Shown here: positions 31,044-46,659 of the stretch, in pieces | Layout: the number at the start of each line of letters is the position of its first letter | How positions within the stretch are numbered: the first letter of the stretch is position 1 | Source: Sipunculus nudus | Taxonomy: Eukaryota > Annelida > Sipuncula > Golfingiida > Sipunculidae | DNA length: 64,000 nt | Reading direction: 5' to 3' | Assembly (NCBI GenBank): GCA_026874595.1 | Contig: CM049318.1 | Location: 30,476,956-30,540,955 of the forward strand | Notes under the pieces: generated by a model | The model's database searches: none | Told to the model about the DNA's origin: nothing | Seen by the model: only the letters and a program-made list of their open reading frames with translations | Made by a program: the position numbers and the translations under genes

Positions 31044-31161
31044 TCCTATCAACTACAAATTGAGGCCACTACGTTACCGTCATAACGGACTCAACTCGCT
31101 GAGATTCGCTCTGCGGTCTATGGAGTTTCACCCCCCCCCCCCCCCTTCTCACATGGATTAA
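31044..31161 (+). pseudogene. B4GALT pseudogene exon 6
   Basis: After gattgcag (ending 31043) the frame gives PINYKLRPLRYRHNGLNSLRF, then a diverged tail with a C14 run and TAA at 31159-31161. The intact exon 6 has NYRPKHYRHDGLNSLTY, and the acceptor phase is identical. It is cut off from usable upstream exons. Confidence 0.78.
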
Positions 31162-31770
31162 AGCCAGACTTCCAAACAACCAATACAGGATTCAGTAAAC
31201 ATTGACAAGTTGATATATAAAGTAATCTATGATATAACAAGATTTGCATCACATTTTAAAACAGTTTACACGATTGTATTGAATAATTATGGGACATTCA
31301 GAAAATAAACGTTTCCTTCTGCCATGTTCATCTCCGGTGACTGTATCGCAGTTTCGCCAAAAAAAGTTTTGCTTTCGCAATTATAAGGTGAACTGTTTCC
31401 CGGAAATGAAACCAGTTTCCAATTTTCGAGTGGGCCTTCATTCAGAAAGCGAACTGATGTGTAGTATGGAAATATGGAAACGATCCTCATTTTGTTGAGC
31501 CAATCTGTTCTTCGTCCCAAGTCTATAGGAAGTAGATATTTTGTAACCACAGTGGGGGTTGGGTTGAATGTCAGTGTCATAGACGGAGTGCAATTGCGGA
31601 TGGGCCGGTGGCCTGAAAATAATTAACTGAAGGAAATAACAGATGCACAAAGATTGAGACGATATTAGTATAGAGTAATGAAAACGCATTCCAGATGTTC
31701 CTCAGCAACGACAAAATTTGACAGATTGAGTCGGTATCAGTTAAATATTTAAGTTTTACTGATACAGAAT
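31162..31770. other. Non-coding DNA, nothing recognised
   Basis: Only short open frames without motifs. Confidence 0.3.
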
Positions 31771-31779
31771 ATACTGGAA

Positions 31780-31920
31780 GAGTTGAAGAGAGAGGTGGAG
31801 GAAGCCGGAGAACCCGGAAAGAACCATTGACCTTGGATGGGCCACTTCAACCCACTCTCATGGCAGCACCTGGGATCAAACCCGGGTCGCCAGCGAAGAA
31901 AAACCGAGCGTTTCACCTCT
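31780..31920 (-). mobile_element. SINE-like repeat, - strand
   Basis: Reverse-complemented: cgacccgggtttgatcccagg (B-box-like), ..gaagtggcccatcc.., then gttctttccgggttctccgg and cttcctcc. The 'gggttctccggcttcctcc' core is common in animal SINEs. Confidence 0.4.
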
Positions 31921-32280
31921 TTTCAGCTGTACAGGAACCTCACTAAGTATATTAGCAAACAAATGAAAAAAGTGAGGGTTTTTCATAAGGGTGTTCCTCT
32001 TAACCCTAAGTTTCGAGTTGAATACACCTTACCGCCGACGCGCAAAGGGTTTTAAGCTATAATTTCCTATTTTAACCTATTTTATTTTATATAACACCCT
32101 TTTGGAAACTTAAACATATATCTCTAAATGCAACGAGAGGGCAATAGCGTCGCCCAAACGTACTGAGTTTTTTTTTTTTTTTCGGGTATACCCGAGTGTC
32201 ACTGGCTGTGATATCACGTGATTTTTTTATGCACGAGCATCAAACCCAGTACCATGCATGTGTTTTTGAAGGAAGCTATA

Positions 32281-32469
32281 CATTGACAGTGGATAAAGAA
32301 GGATTCTCCGTCTTAGATCCGGTATTACTTTAACACTGAGTTATAAAATCTAGTCTATCACAACATCAAACATTTTGTTTAACTTGAAATTCAGAGAACT
32401 TTAAACTGTAGCACTTACGCTAGTAATATCGGATCTGAGACGGAGAATTTTCTTCATCCACTGTAAATG
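32281..32469. mobile_element. Foldback MITE with ~45-bp arms
   Basis: The left arm ACAGTGGATAAAGAAGG, ATTCTCCGTCTTAGATCC, GGTATTACT is mirrored by agtaatatcggatctgagac..ccactgt at the right, with about 95 bases between. No coding. Confidence 0.6.
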
Positions 32470-32499
32470 CTTAAAAAAAGTTTAATTTTAAATATTTCC

Positions 32500-32740
32500 A
32501 AAAAATATTCCAAAAGGGTTTTAAGATCTAATAAAGGTATAAAAATTGTTGTTGATAAATTATTTTTTCTAAAACTTGTAAAAGTTTTTTTTTCGGGAAA
32601 ACCCTGAAAAGGTTGTATAGAAAAAGGGTTTTAAGGGAAAACACTTGAAGGGTTTTAAAAGGGTTTCGCTATTTACACACGCTGAAATCCCTCTTAATCC
32701 ACTGTTAAAACCCTAAGGTTTCAACAGTGTACTGGAAAAT
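32500..32740. repeat. Degenerate 'aagggttttaa' repeats
   Basis: aagggttttaa, aaccctgaaaagg and aaaaccctaagg strings recur, and again at 31965-32060. Possibly ends of a decayed inverted-repeat element. Confidence 0.3.
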
Positions 32741-32864
32741 GAGCCGCCCAAATACACCCCTGAAAATAAGTTCACAGGATCGATTTTAAATATAAACTCT
32801 AAAACAAGCCATGTACATATGTATTTATTAATTTTTGCATTTTCGACAGCTTAAATGCTAAATA

Positions 32865-33523
32865 CAGTGAAACCTCTGTAATATAACCAACATGGTACTG
32901 GCAAAAAGTGGTCTTATTTCACAGATGGTGTCATTGACAGATCGTTTATAACCGATATGAATGCATATGGTTCACTCAATGGTGGTCTTAATAGGCAGAT
33001 GGTCTTGTTAGACAGGTCAGTTATAACCGATGTGAATGCATATGGTTCATTGAACGGTGTCTTAATAGGCAGTTGGTGTTATTAGACAGGTCAGTTATAA
33101 CCGATGTGAATGCATATGGTTCATTCAATGGTGGTCTTGATAGACAGGTGGTCTTTTTAGACAGGTCAGTTATAAACAATGGAATGCACCGGTTGTCTCA
33201 ATGGCGTTTCTTATATAGACTGGCCCAGTCGATGCAGTTTTTTTTTTTAATTCCTCACCCTGACAGAGCCGTCGATCTTGCTCTTCCCCGGCTCAATGCG
33301 TAGATAAGGTACTGCCACCTCGCGGCAAACCATATAACTTATTTACGTCTCTCTGAATGACACATTCTGTGATAAATGCAATAAGTTACGTCTACTGGTA
33401 CATGGAATCATGTTTTATTTTACGCATGTTAGTAGCAAACATAAACTACAAAGACCTGGTTGGGCCCGGCGTAATAGACAGTTGGTGTTATTTGATGGGT
33501 GGTCTTTCACACAGGTTTCACTA
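32865..33523. mobile_element. TA-flanked element with CAGTGAAACC ends and internal tandem units
   Basis: The left end CAGTGAAACCTCTGTAATAT follows TA at 32863-32864. The right end ggtctttcacacaggtttcacta precedes TA at 33524-33525. Inside, three ~75-85-bp units repeat gacaggtcagttataaccg and gaatgcatatggttca. Same family as 7189-7340 and 14177-15307. Confidence 0.65.
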
Positions 33524-33525
33524 TA

Positions 33526-37494
<3,969 letters not shown>

Positions 37495-38598
37495 GCTATT
37501 TTGCCGGGACAGGAAAAATAGCCTAATACATACAAATGTCTATGTAGCTAGTACAATAAAGACAACCACTAAACTGTGTTCTTATCATACATTTAATAGC
37601 TTACATTTTGTAAGAGGAGCTGTGATACCAAGTGTGAGTTTGTGCCATTGTTGGCACATCATAAAATGAGGTACTGACTTAATTGGTGGTCTGTTTGATT
37701 TTGTTTGTGTCAAAGTTTGTTTCACGCGTCGGGCAAGATAACACCGTAGGTTATGTCGTTGACTGTATAAAAAGAAGAGGTAATATGTGTATAATTATTT
37801 TATTGCATTTGAGAAGAAACAAACATATACATACATACTATACATGACCTTAGCCCAGTAGGCGATGCTGCTGGTAATGCTTATCATAAAAACATTCGGA
37901 CTGACTGTGGTAAGCCATCAGACCATCTTTTCAGTTTGAATTTTATTCTCTGACTGAATACACGTTTTGGAGCTCTCTGTTGTGCAGCAGCAATTGCTTT
38001 GGAATCCCGACGCCAAAGATCAATGTTGTGGGTTTTTCTTCAAATTCCTCCCAAGAATGAAACCGATTTCCTTTTCTTATCATGTTTGCTGTAAATCATG
38101 AATACTACTTCAGATTGCATATGGTATCGTGCAACCCATATATAAGGGCAGATCAAAGGACAGTTGAGGAGACCTGTTCTCACCTACAACTCCATGTAGT
38201 CCTTTGAAAACAATGAAATTGTACCACAAACAAATCGACATGATTTTCACTTCTCATCAAGTTCTGTCGGTAAACCTTGTAGTTGTGTCAGAAACAAACA
38301 CAGACAAACATGAAGCTGTTTTCGCTGCTTGTCTCATTGCATAAACCTCTTTGAAGTGGTGACCATTTTCATAACAAAAACTCAAACATCCCACCTAATT
38401 ACGTAAGTGCCTCCTTTTATGATATGAATACTGTGGTACAAACTCGCACTTACTATCAGGACCCATCTAATCGAATGATTGACCCCATGTACATTCAAAT
38501 GCATGACAAAATCAAAGTTTTAGTGGGTGTTTTTATTGTACCGGCTACATAGACATCTGTATGTAAAAGGCCATTTTTTCCTGTACCGGCAAAATAGC
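37495..38598. mobile_element. 1.1-kb element with long imperfect inverted repeats
   Basis: The left end GCTATTTTGCCGGGACAGG, with ACATACAAATGTCTATGTAG and GTACAATAAAGACA, is mirrored in order at 38598 backwards. Weaker mirror similarity (agtgtgagtttgtgcca..tcataaaatgaggtactgac) continues to about 250 bases from each end. No coding and no clear target duplication. Probably a foldback-type DNA element. Confidence 0.6.
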
Positions 38599-38599
38599 C

Positions 38600-39203
38600 T
38601 GCTGAACTGTTTTGTTTGTACCAGCAAAATTTCCTCTGCCTTAATTCTGTTATAGCGGGTGCCACTGTATACTGGACAGGATATTACCTCAGGCAAGCAT
38701 ATATTTTACCCATGCCAGTTTATCTGTTGGCTTTCCAGTTTTTCTTTGATCAGTATTGCGCAAAAAAAGTCTACTTAACCCATATTGCAAGAACAGGATA
38801 ACCATCCTGGTAAGAATTAATAATATTCGGAGGGGGCGCTGCCTGTAAAATGAAGAGTATCATAAAAAAATAACAACAATAAAAAGAGCTGAGGGAACTC
38901 AGATTTATTTCATATAAATTAAACAAAATATACTACATCTGTGCAGATAAGAAATTGCATAATTAAATATATAGAATTTATAATCTATCACTGAGAAGTT
39001 GACACGTATGGATCTGCTGTCACTGCTTCTATTCACCACCAGCCTTGTTGTTGATGAATTTGCAGCCTTTCTTATAGGTCAACATGAACCGACACATATA
39101 ATTATAATTGCTGAATCTGTAAAGAGACACAGTTTTTAAGATTGATGGTTAGAAAACATTGACGACATACTGACACTATGTTCAATTATAAATAGGCAAA
39201 CAC

Positions 39204-39234
<31 letters not shown>

Positions 39235-40620
39235 CAACAGGTGCCCCAACACAATAAATTCTGTTCAAATTTTTAGGGGGCACCCAATTCGGTAAATTGT
39301 CAGGGCCTGTCTAAACTTTTGCAAAATGAGCTCACAAAGCTGTATTTGTAAGGCGAAGGATCTAGTTAAAAGTATGTTATAAATTTAATAACAGTTTTGG
39401 ATGACACCTTCTAATAGCTTGATGGGCCTAAAAAATTCTCATTGGAAGCTGTAACTCATATATACGTCTTGTGTTATGCATGGGGCACGATAGTCCTGGC
39501 GGATAGCAACATATAACGGTTCTCCATGTTTATATGGAGTTTTTAATCGAAAATGAGGGGCCTAAATTAAGGGACCGTACGGGCCTGGAATTTCCTACAG
39601 AGCACAAATGAAATGTATAAAAATGTAGATGTCTCACTTGATTTTATTTTAGGCTAAACTTTTTTAAGGCACAAGGAAAAGCTCGAAAATGATTTAGTTA
39701 CGTGGTTTACGAAACGTACATTAGTTTCTAGTAGTGAGTGATCCAATTGATCCAATGGGACCCTAGTCCGTCAGGAGTTTCCTTATGGAATGTCCATACA
39801 CAAGTATCTGCCACTGATAACAGTTGTACGTAACTGCAACATTTGATATACTGTCAGAAAGCCCTGGATCTTAGCTGTCTGCTGAGACCATTTTTGTTAT
39901 GATATCTTTTGTATTCATGAAGTTATTAAATAAATACTGTGGAAAAGTCGATGAAGCTCAAAGTTTAAATTTTCGTCTGGATCATGACATTCAAAAACGG
40001 ACAACTAAGACTAAGCTACCACTCTGGATCAGTTATCATACTAAAATATCATCTACAGGCATAGACCTTTAAGAAAAACCTGTATAAGTTTTGCCACCCT
40101 GTGTGGTTCCAATATCTGCTCTGGCCAATGGACTAAAAGGGCCTGGGTGTTTCGGGAGTTCTTAAGGCCCATTAGAATGCATGGAAATGTAAAAATTCCT
40201 TCATGAGTGTTAGTACACTGGTTACGGTATAACAGAATCGTAAATTTTATAACTAGTACAACACATCCGTGCATGCAAGAAATTAACAAAAATCAATATT
40301 TAATTGAATTCATTTTACATGGTCCGGAGGGCCATGGAAAGCGTAGGCTACTCGTTCGTCCCGGAAGTACATGCCGCTTGTTTTAATTTATCTTTTACTA
40401 TGTGTTTAGTACAAATTTAGTAGGTAGGTTAGTTATTTGTGTTCAGTGTTCGTGAATATAATTATTCAAGGAACCAAATTCATTTATTGATTCACGCTGA
40501 AAATAAAACGATTCAGCTGAGATGGTCCTTTTTTTAAGTTTAACTGGCTGCTCTGCTTTTTGTGTGCGTGGGTGAGGGTCGCTTTCATAATTCATATTGT
40601 TTATAAATCCCGTGTTTCCT
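38600..40620. other. Non-coding DNA, no gene recognised
   Basis: Includes a short (GA)n at 39205-39230. Open frames carry no motifs. Confidence 0.3.
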
Positions 40621-40624
40621 ATAT

Positions 40625-40672
40625 ATGCATATATATATATACCTTCCTATATATATATATATATATATATAG
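40625..40672. repeat. (TA)n microsatellites
   Basis: Two TA runs separated by ccttcc. Confidence 0.85.
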
Positions 40673-40679
40673 TATATAT

Positions 40680-41270
40680 TGTCGATTATCAACTTATGCA
40701 CGAATCCAAATAGCTTCCTAGTATTTTGACAAACAAGGTATGGATGCTTTTTTGAGATGAAACATATCAAAGATTCAAATTCATACGAGGTCTGGTCTTA
40801 TTTATTATTTTAAATGTTTTTAATACATACATGGCGAATATCCCTAGAAAATAAACAAAACTTCGAAAGTTCCTTCGATCTGTTCGGTGCGACAGGATGC
40901 AAGCTGATATATGTAAACCCTAGGCTACTTTAAAAGGTTTTCACAGAATTACAGTTGTCATCGATACAGCTTCCACTGCTGACCTAACATGTGCACTTGT
41001 CAAAGTATGTAACAATCTGACGCATCCGCATTCGCCTTGGCTGCGGCGGCACTATTTTAACCCCTTATTATGATCCTGTAAATATGTTTTTTTTATTCTT
41101 CCAACTTTCAATTGATTTGTCGTTATTGTGAAAATATTGTTGTTGATAGTACATGTAGTATGAGAGGCACAGACTGTAGTATATGGGTAGGCTGTTTGCC
41201 TTGAAGTTGTATATTGGGATGCCTTCTAAGACTTACTTCCATGTGATTATTACTAGTTTAGATTTGTGAC
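40680..41270. other. Non-coding DNA, nothing recognised
   Basis: No open frame with motifs. Confidence 0.3.
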
Positions 41271-41274
41271 TATA

Positions 41275-41275
41275 G

Positions 41276-41332
<57 letters not shown>
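41275..41332. repeat. (TA)n-(TG)n compound microsatellite
   Basis: A TA run followed by about 20 TG units, a sequence type able to form Z-DNA. Confidence 0.9.
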
Positions 41333-41334
<2 letters not shown>

Positions 41335-41836
41335 ATACGTAGCATTAAATGGAGAAGGTATGCACCCTCTGTTACAGTCCATTCTTAAGTGTAACGCTTC
41401 AATACGTAGATTACCTAGGAATTAAACCGAGTTTATTATGAAGGGGACCGGAAACCTTCGTACCGCCTCGCTATAATACCTCTCGGAGACCCTGCTTAAA
41501 GTTTCATTCAGAGCATCAACATATGATCTCCAGAAAAATTAATAAGATGTATCCTATCTACATCGAACATTTTTAATGAATCTTAATAATTTAATCGAAT
41601 AGACACATTTTCAATCCTGAGTGACTGTTATCCCTTACGCGAAGTAGGCATGACTCTGCGAATAGGCAAAACCCAGTAGAAACTAGCTTTGTTTGAGGGT
41701 TCTTAATCAAAACCTTGCATAACATTATACAGAACAGCATAAGAACACTGCAACAACCTGGGAAAACAATAAGTCTCAAGTACGTAGCAAAATTGATACA
41801 TAGTAGCGATTTCTTTTTGCAATGTGACCCGGGTGT

Positions 41837-41963
41837 GGGGGGGGGGGGGGGGGTCCACTCCGCAAAATCTCTGTCTCCTCAAACACACACCTTCACACAA
41901 ATTCTAGATATAAATACTTTCATTGTCGTGGATCCAGAAGCAAATGGCGGGGGGGGGGGGGGG
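41837..41963. repeat. Two long G homopolymers
   Basis: G-runs of 13 or more at about 41837-41853 and 41949-41961, each followed by tcc or ttcc. They may be decayed remnants of the CAGGGGCGGATCC family (tggatccagaagcaaatgg precedes the second). Confidence 0.5.
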
Positions 41964-41969
41964 TTCCCT

Positions 41970-43770
41970 CCTCGAGATGTAGAAAATATGTAGGCCTACA
42001 ATTAGCTTTTTTGCGGTTGTGAGCCCCTCCCAATGTAAAACCCTGCGCATGCCCTTGTGTGTGTGTCTATATATATACACACAGATTTACTGTTTACATC
42101 AGCTCGCAGTCTCTTAAGTATGTAACCTCTGACTTGATACCGCCGGCTGTAGTGATCACTAACAAAAATAATACAAGGTAAAAGTTCCTTGTTGGCAAGG
42201 GGAACACTAATCCAGTGCATTACAATGATCATAAATTAGGTTATTAGGTTGTTATGTATATGTTGTTAATTTGTTAATGGTAGATTCAAGTTATTTATTC
42301 TAATAGATCAAAATTAACTCGGCAAATTTACATGCAAGGTATTTATCAGGGTTAGATATTGGTATTTTAAATTTTTAATGTATTTACTGATAAATTCTAA
42401 ACAGTCCTTCTTCAATTAATGGTACGTACACGCCCATTCACCCATACAGATACCCGACGTCTCTGTAGATTAGGACTTATGCGCGACGATCAATTTACAA
42501 AACTGGAAATAGTGACACTCCCGCTTCGCTTCTATTCATGTATACGTAATGAGTCTTTGAACTAGCCATGACAACATGACACTCAGGCCTTCTGAAATAA
42601 ACTGATAGGGCCTGGAGTCATGATGGCAGTCACAACAGAACGCCCATTCTAAGGGTCGGATCAAAATATTTACTGTCTGGTATTATTTGGCATCACAGGC
42701 TTATAAAGTCGTATTATATGTGCTTAATATCGAAGAAGAAATGTTGTTACACAAAAATAATTACATTTTTTACCTCCTTTCATCACTGTGGCACCGATTC
42801 ACGTGAAGCGGTACTTCTCATTCAAAACTAAAGGTGTCATGGCGCGGTCGTGTATGTAAACTTGGAAGTCGGAAGCCGGAAGCCGGAAACCAAGGAATGT
42901 CTTATAAATAAAGCAGTTTAAAGCATGTACAAAATGCAAACGCTTCAATACCATTTTGTTTTTTCCCCGATAGAATAAGATCTTTATTATCATTCTATGA
43001 AGAATAATAGTGATCCATACTTTAATCTGAAAGTTATGGATGATTTTGTGCTCGGAAGCCATCTCGGATTTCAGGCAGAAGTGCTGGGATGTGATCCAAT
43101 GTGTATAACTCGGAAGTCACAGAGACGCACTGGTTAACTTGTGGTCAGTTAAGAGCCACAGCCCAAATGCAGTTTCATTATAACTATAGCTGCATGCAAA
43201 TATTAAAATTGCTTATGCATGATTCTGCTTTTAATGAGTGTATAATACAATACATGATACATAATCGAAAAACTATAACTTCTTATTTTTTTATTTGTTA
43301 GTTTAATATATATATATAAATATACATATGTGTGGGTTTATTTTCACGTAATATATTTCACCCCATCTAGAGCTTTGTTTTTGTTAAAGATATTTATATT
43401 TACATGGGGAGGGTATGGGAAGGGATTAATTTTAAAATATGCAATGTAAAGAGGACATTTTGAGGCACCTAAAACAAATGATTATGAGGATTTTCTGTTC
43501 CGCAACTATTCTCCTACATGTTTTTGAACAATATATTCAAACCTGATGTTGTTGGGCTTTAATATTTATATTTCTATAAAATTACGGTATAAACTGGAAA
43601 GTCCAAATATTCAAAAGTTCATAACATGTTAATGTCAATGATGAAACGCGCGTCTATACATTTATAACTTTCAAAATGTCACTATTTAAAGGTAGTACTC
43701 GTTGTCAAATAATTAATATGTTTAAATCTTATGACAATCTTTGCATTTGACCGACTTTTTATGATCTGTG
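41970..43770. other. Non-coding DNA, no gene recognised
   Basis: Short open frames without motifs. ggaagtcggaag-type strings near 42865-42890 recur inverted near 44943-44965 (cttccgacttccgacttccg), perhaps ends of a ~2.1-kb decayed element. Confidence 0.3.
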
Positions 43771-43774
43771 AGCA

Positions 43775-43905
43775 CCCAGGCTCGGGCAGCAGAGCACAGT
43801 GCGTGAGTCTGATATCAGCCGAGGAGGCGTGAGATTTTTCACGGTCGATCCCACCCCGAGCTCAGCTCTGTGGGAGACCGTGCATGACTCGCACGGTAAT
43901 GCGAT
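43775..43905 (+). mobile_element. tRNA-derived SINE, + strand
   Basis: gcagagcacagtgcgtgag, then ggcgtgagatttttcacggtcgatccc, matching the body of the SINEs at 11195 and 62440. It ends in a G-run at 43906-43920. Confidence 0.4.
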
Positions 43906-43920
43906 GGGGGGGGGGGGGGG

Positions 43921-45390
43921 ATTCCTCAATATACAAGTTTATATTTGGATGCTCTCATAGTGGAGTAAATCACAAACTTATGAATTGGAAAGTAAAATAT
44001 ATAATAATGAAATTGCTGGGGAATAAAAAAAGTAATCTGAAAAAGAAAGGAAAATTAATTACGAATTAATTGGAAAATAACTCGATAAAAATGAGAGATA
44101 TTACGTCTGAACGGGCTTGCGCCCTCTATGGATGCACCACTGAATAATAAATATGTTAAAATAAACCCTAATACGGCATTAAAAATAGTAATAAATTACG
44201 ATGTCATTCAAAATAAAAACAGTAATATATTTCCCATACGTTGAACAAATATGAAAATTCAATATATTTTGATCCTTATAAAAATCTTTATCTGAATATT
44301 CCGTGTATACTGACTATTTTTATTTGATTCTTATATTTTTATCCTCAGAAACGAAATTAACCGGACTATAGTCGGAATTCTCGATACAGTAGTACCGTGC
44401 GCTTTCGGACATCCTTCTCTCCGAACAAAATAGTTGCTGGTACCAGGTTCTTAATTAAACAGAATGTGTTATATCTGTAACATTTGCTATGTAACAATTA
44501 ATTTTTAAACATTTACTGAACTTTCCCCCAACATAAAATACGTAACAGCGTAAAATATTGATAAGTTAATATAATTTTGTTTTACAAATGAAATATCAAT
44601 ATAATATATTATAAAAAAACAGCATCATGAATGTTAAAAAACAGATTTAGTTTATGAAATATATGTCATATTGAAATAATTGAAAATGCTTGACACGTTT
44701 GCTGACGATATGATGACCAGTGCATTAGCCAATACTGGCTTTCGAGTTTTACACATCTGGACCATAATCGGGCATTTCCGAGAAAAAAAAATAGTCTATA
44801 ACTTCGGATGGATAACTTTGATTTTTGCATTATGATCGAAAAAAAACCTTATTCTATTAATAAACATAAAATGGTACTTTCCATTGATGTAGTAGCATTT
44901 TAATTATGCTTCGATCATTGCTTTATTTAAAAAAATCCTTGCTTCCGACTTCCGACTTCCGAGTTTTGGACATAGCCGTTTGGGAATTACCTACCGGAAG
45001 TTATGGTTCTCCCGCTGACAGACGTGGAGACGAGTTTTTCGAGTAAAACTAGCCTCGGTATTAAAAACTGCTGCACGAATACACGTAATTCAACCGTGGA
45101 TGTAATAATTATTATTTTCGCCAACAGAATAACGTCACTTTTTGTCTTAACTCAGGAAAATGAAAGATCGAGAAGTAGATGAAAATGAAAAATTAGTGTC
45201 AGAAATGGCGTGCACATCTGCACGTACTAGAATTGATGCGAACCCAATAGCTTGTACTGTCACCCCATCGTCTTCAGTATATCTAAAATCGACGTTTGGG
45301 GTGACAGGCTGTCGCTATCTTTGAACTTGCTAGACTCATCAAATTAAGTAGTCTAAACCTATCAGATGAGAAGTTTATGGGGCAAAGGAA
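43921..45390. other. Non-coding DNA, no gene recognised
   Basis: AT-rich; no motif-bearing open frame. Confidence 0.3.
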
Positions 45391-45398
45391 GAGTGATT

Positions 45399-45613
45399 CA
45401 GGGGCGGATCCAGGATTTAGGAAAAGGAGGGTCCAACTCAGGAGGACTAATGACAATCCTAAGAAAAAAGGTCATCAGGTCTGGAAAAGGGGGGGGGGGG
45501 GGGTCCAAGCCGCAAAATTACGTCTAAAACCCCTTAAAAAAAATGAGTGAAAATGGGTGAAAAATGGGGAGTCCGGACCCCTGGACCCCTCCCCCCACCC
45601 GGATCCGCCTCTG
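45399..45613. mobile_element. CAGGGGCGGATCC MITE, copy 1
   Basis: Ends CAGGGGCGGATCCAGGATTT and ..CCGGATCCGCCTCTG form a short terminal inverted repeat. TGATT at 45394-45398 and 45614-45618 is a 5-bp target duplication. Contains a long G-run. Confidence 0.72.
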
Positions 45614-45779
45614 TGATTAGGTAACACTATACCCAGGTTGATGACTTTAAACTTCTCGAGTGTTTTCAGGGTTGGTTTTAACTTACTAAACTGTTTACTG
45701 TTATCATGTATGAATTAAGATCACGTTTGGCCAGTCCCACTGGTGGTCTCTTAATTCCCACAGGTGTCTCTGTACTTGT

Positions 45780-45860
45780 ATACATGTATATATATCATGG
45801 TATATTTTCTTGAGGGCGGGAAGCGGGGGGGCGGGGGGGGCGGGGGATGGCGGGGGTGTG
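45780..45860. repeat. TA run followed by G-rich low-complexity tract
   Basis: gtatatatat then ggcgggaagcgggggggcgg-type sequence at 45815-45857, a potential G-quadruplex former. Confidence 0.6.
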
Positions 45861-46110
45861 AACATCAGGATGTCTGCCTGATGGTTAGACACTCTCTGAT
45901 TCAGTTTTTAATTATAGCAGGTTCTGTCGGGGTCTGGGAACAGCTGTCGCGCCTTTCAATAACAACGATATAATTAGTCACGTTTAACTTCCCCCTGCAT
46001 GCTTGTGTGGGGCAGGTAGAGCCTGAGGGTCACGTGGTACACGCCACAGGGTCACCATGATAACACACGTGCAGCGGTGGGTCCACGGGCAATGAATATG
46101 ATAATGCTTA

Positions 46111-46307
46111 CAGGGGCGGATCCAGGATTTAGGAGGGGGGGGGGGGCAACCCAGGAGGACTAATGAAAATCCTAAAAAAAAGGTCATCACGTCTGGAAAA
46201 GGGGGGGTCCAGGCCGCAAAATTACGTCTAAAAACCCTTAAAAAAGGTTGCTTCGGGTAAAAAAAAAAGGGGGGGGGTCCGGACCCCCCCCCCCGGATCC
46301 GCTTCTG
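46111..46307. mobile_element. CAGGGGCGGATCC MITE, copy 2
   Basis: Same ends and order as copy 1 (CAGGGGCGGATCCAGGATTT..GGATCCGCTTCTG), 197 bp. Flanks gctta and ggtta match at 4 of 5 bases. Confidence 0.68.
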
Positions 46308-46491
46308 GGTTATGTACTGTGTGTAAGTTGCTTTATGGTAAAACGCGATTATGAAACCCTCGCGAAACGCTGATGAAGTAAAAATCGTAAGAAGCAAAAC
46401 AAGATATTTACTTACCTATGTAAGGTAACTGATTGCATATGTGGATCAGAGTTTTCTTAATTACTTTTATAAAACTTTCAAGGGATTATAT

Positions 46492-46493
<2 letters not shown>

Positions 46494-46544
<51 letters not shown>
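46494..46544. repeat. (TA)n microsatellite
   Basis: TA run adjoining the 3' side of the Penelope-like fragment. Confidence 0.9.
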
Positions 46545-46545
<1 letters not shown>

Positions 46546-46587
46546 TGTATAAAAATGCATCAATGCATTAATGTCACTGCCCGCAGA

Positions 46588-46616
46588 TTTCGTGCTCACT
46601 GCGTGGCACTCATCAG
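46588..46616 (-). ncRNA. Hammerhead-ribozyme-like core in the Penelope-like element tail
   Basis: The - strand reads CTGATGAG (46616-46609), a stem-loop TGCCACGCAGTGAGCA, then CGAAA (46592-46588), the two conserved hammerhead boxes in the right order and spacing. Penelope-like elements are known to carry hammerhead motifs in their terminal repeats. A short stem III follows (CTGC-GG-GCAG). The expected NUH cleavage triplet is not clear (TGAC here), so this copy may be inactive. Confidence 0.5.
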
Positions 46617-46659
46617 GTGACTGTATGGTTTTGAACTGTTTGTTCATGTATAGTCGCGC

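Larger units (their letters stand above)
17273..31161 (+). pseudogene. Broken B4GALT-family paralogue (exon 3 and exon 6 remain)
   Basis: After a good acceptor (ttttttccag, ending 17272), 17273-17325 encodes VYPKLFNKADIMNVGLT, matching exon 3 of the intact gene. The rest of that exon resumes at 29483 (LGHFDCFIFHDVDLLQEDD, then an LYLC..GH.GY.VQKF block) after a 12.2-kb nested insertion. It ends in TAA at 29619-29621, with the splice donor changed from gtaagt to gtttac. An exon-6-like piece at 31044-31161 keeps the same splice phase and DGLNSL-type motif. Exons 1, 2, 4 and 5 were not found. The insertion, lost donor, stop and missing exons make it a pseudogene, probably from tandem duplication of the upstream gene. 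Confidence 0.85.

Noticed and set aside
41275-41332. Telomeric or centromeric repeat
   Set aside because: It is a plain TA/TG microsatellite; no telomere-type hexamers were found in the window.
45984-46397. 137-codon open frame on the - strand with Pro-rich parts
   Set aside because: It crosses a MITE and its G-runs; the Pro runs come from poly-G.
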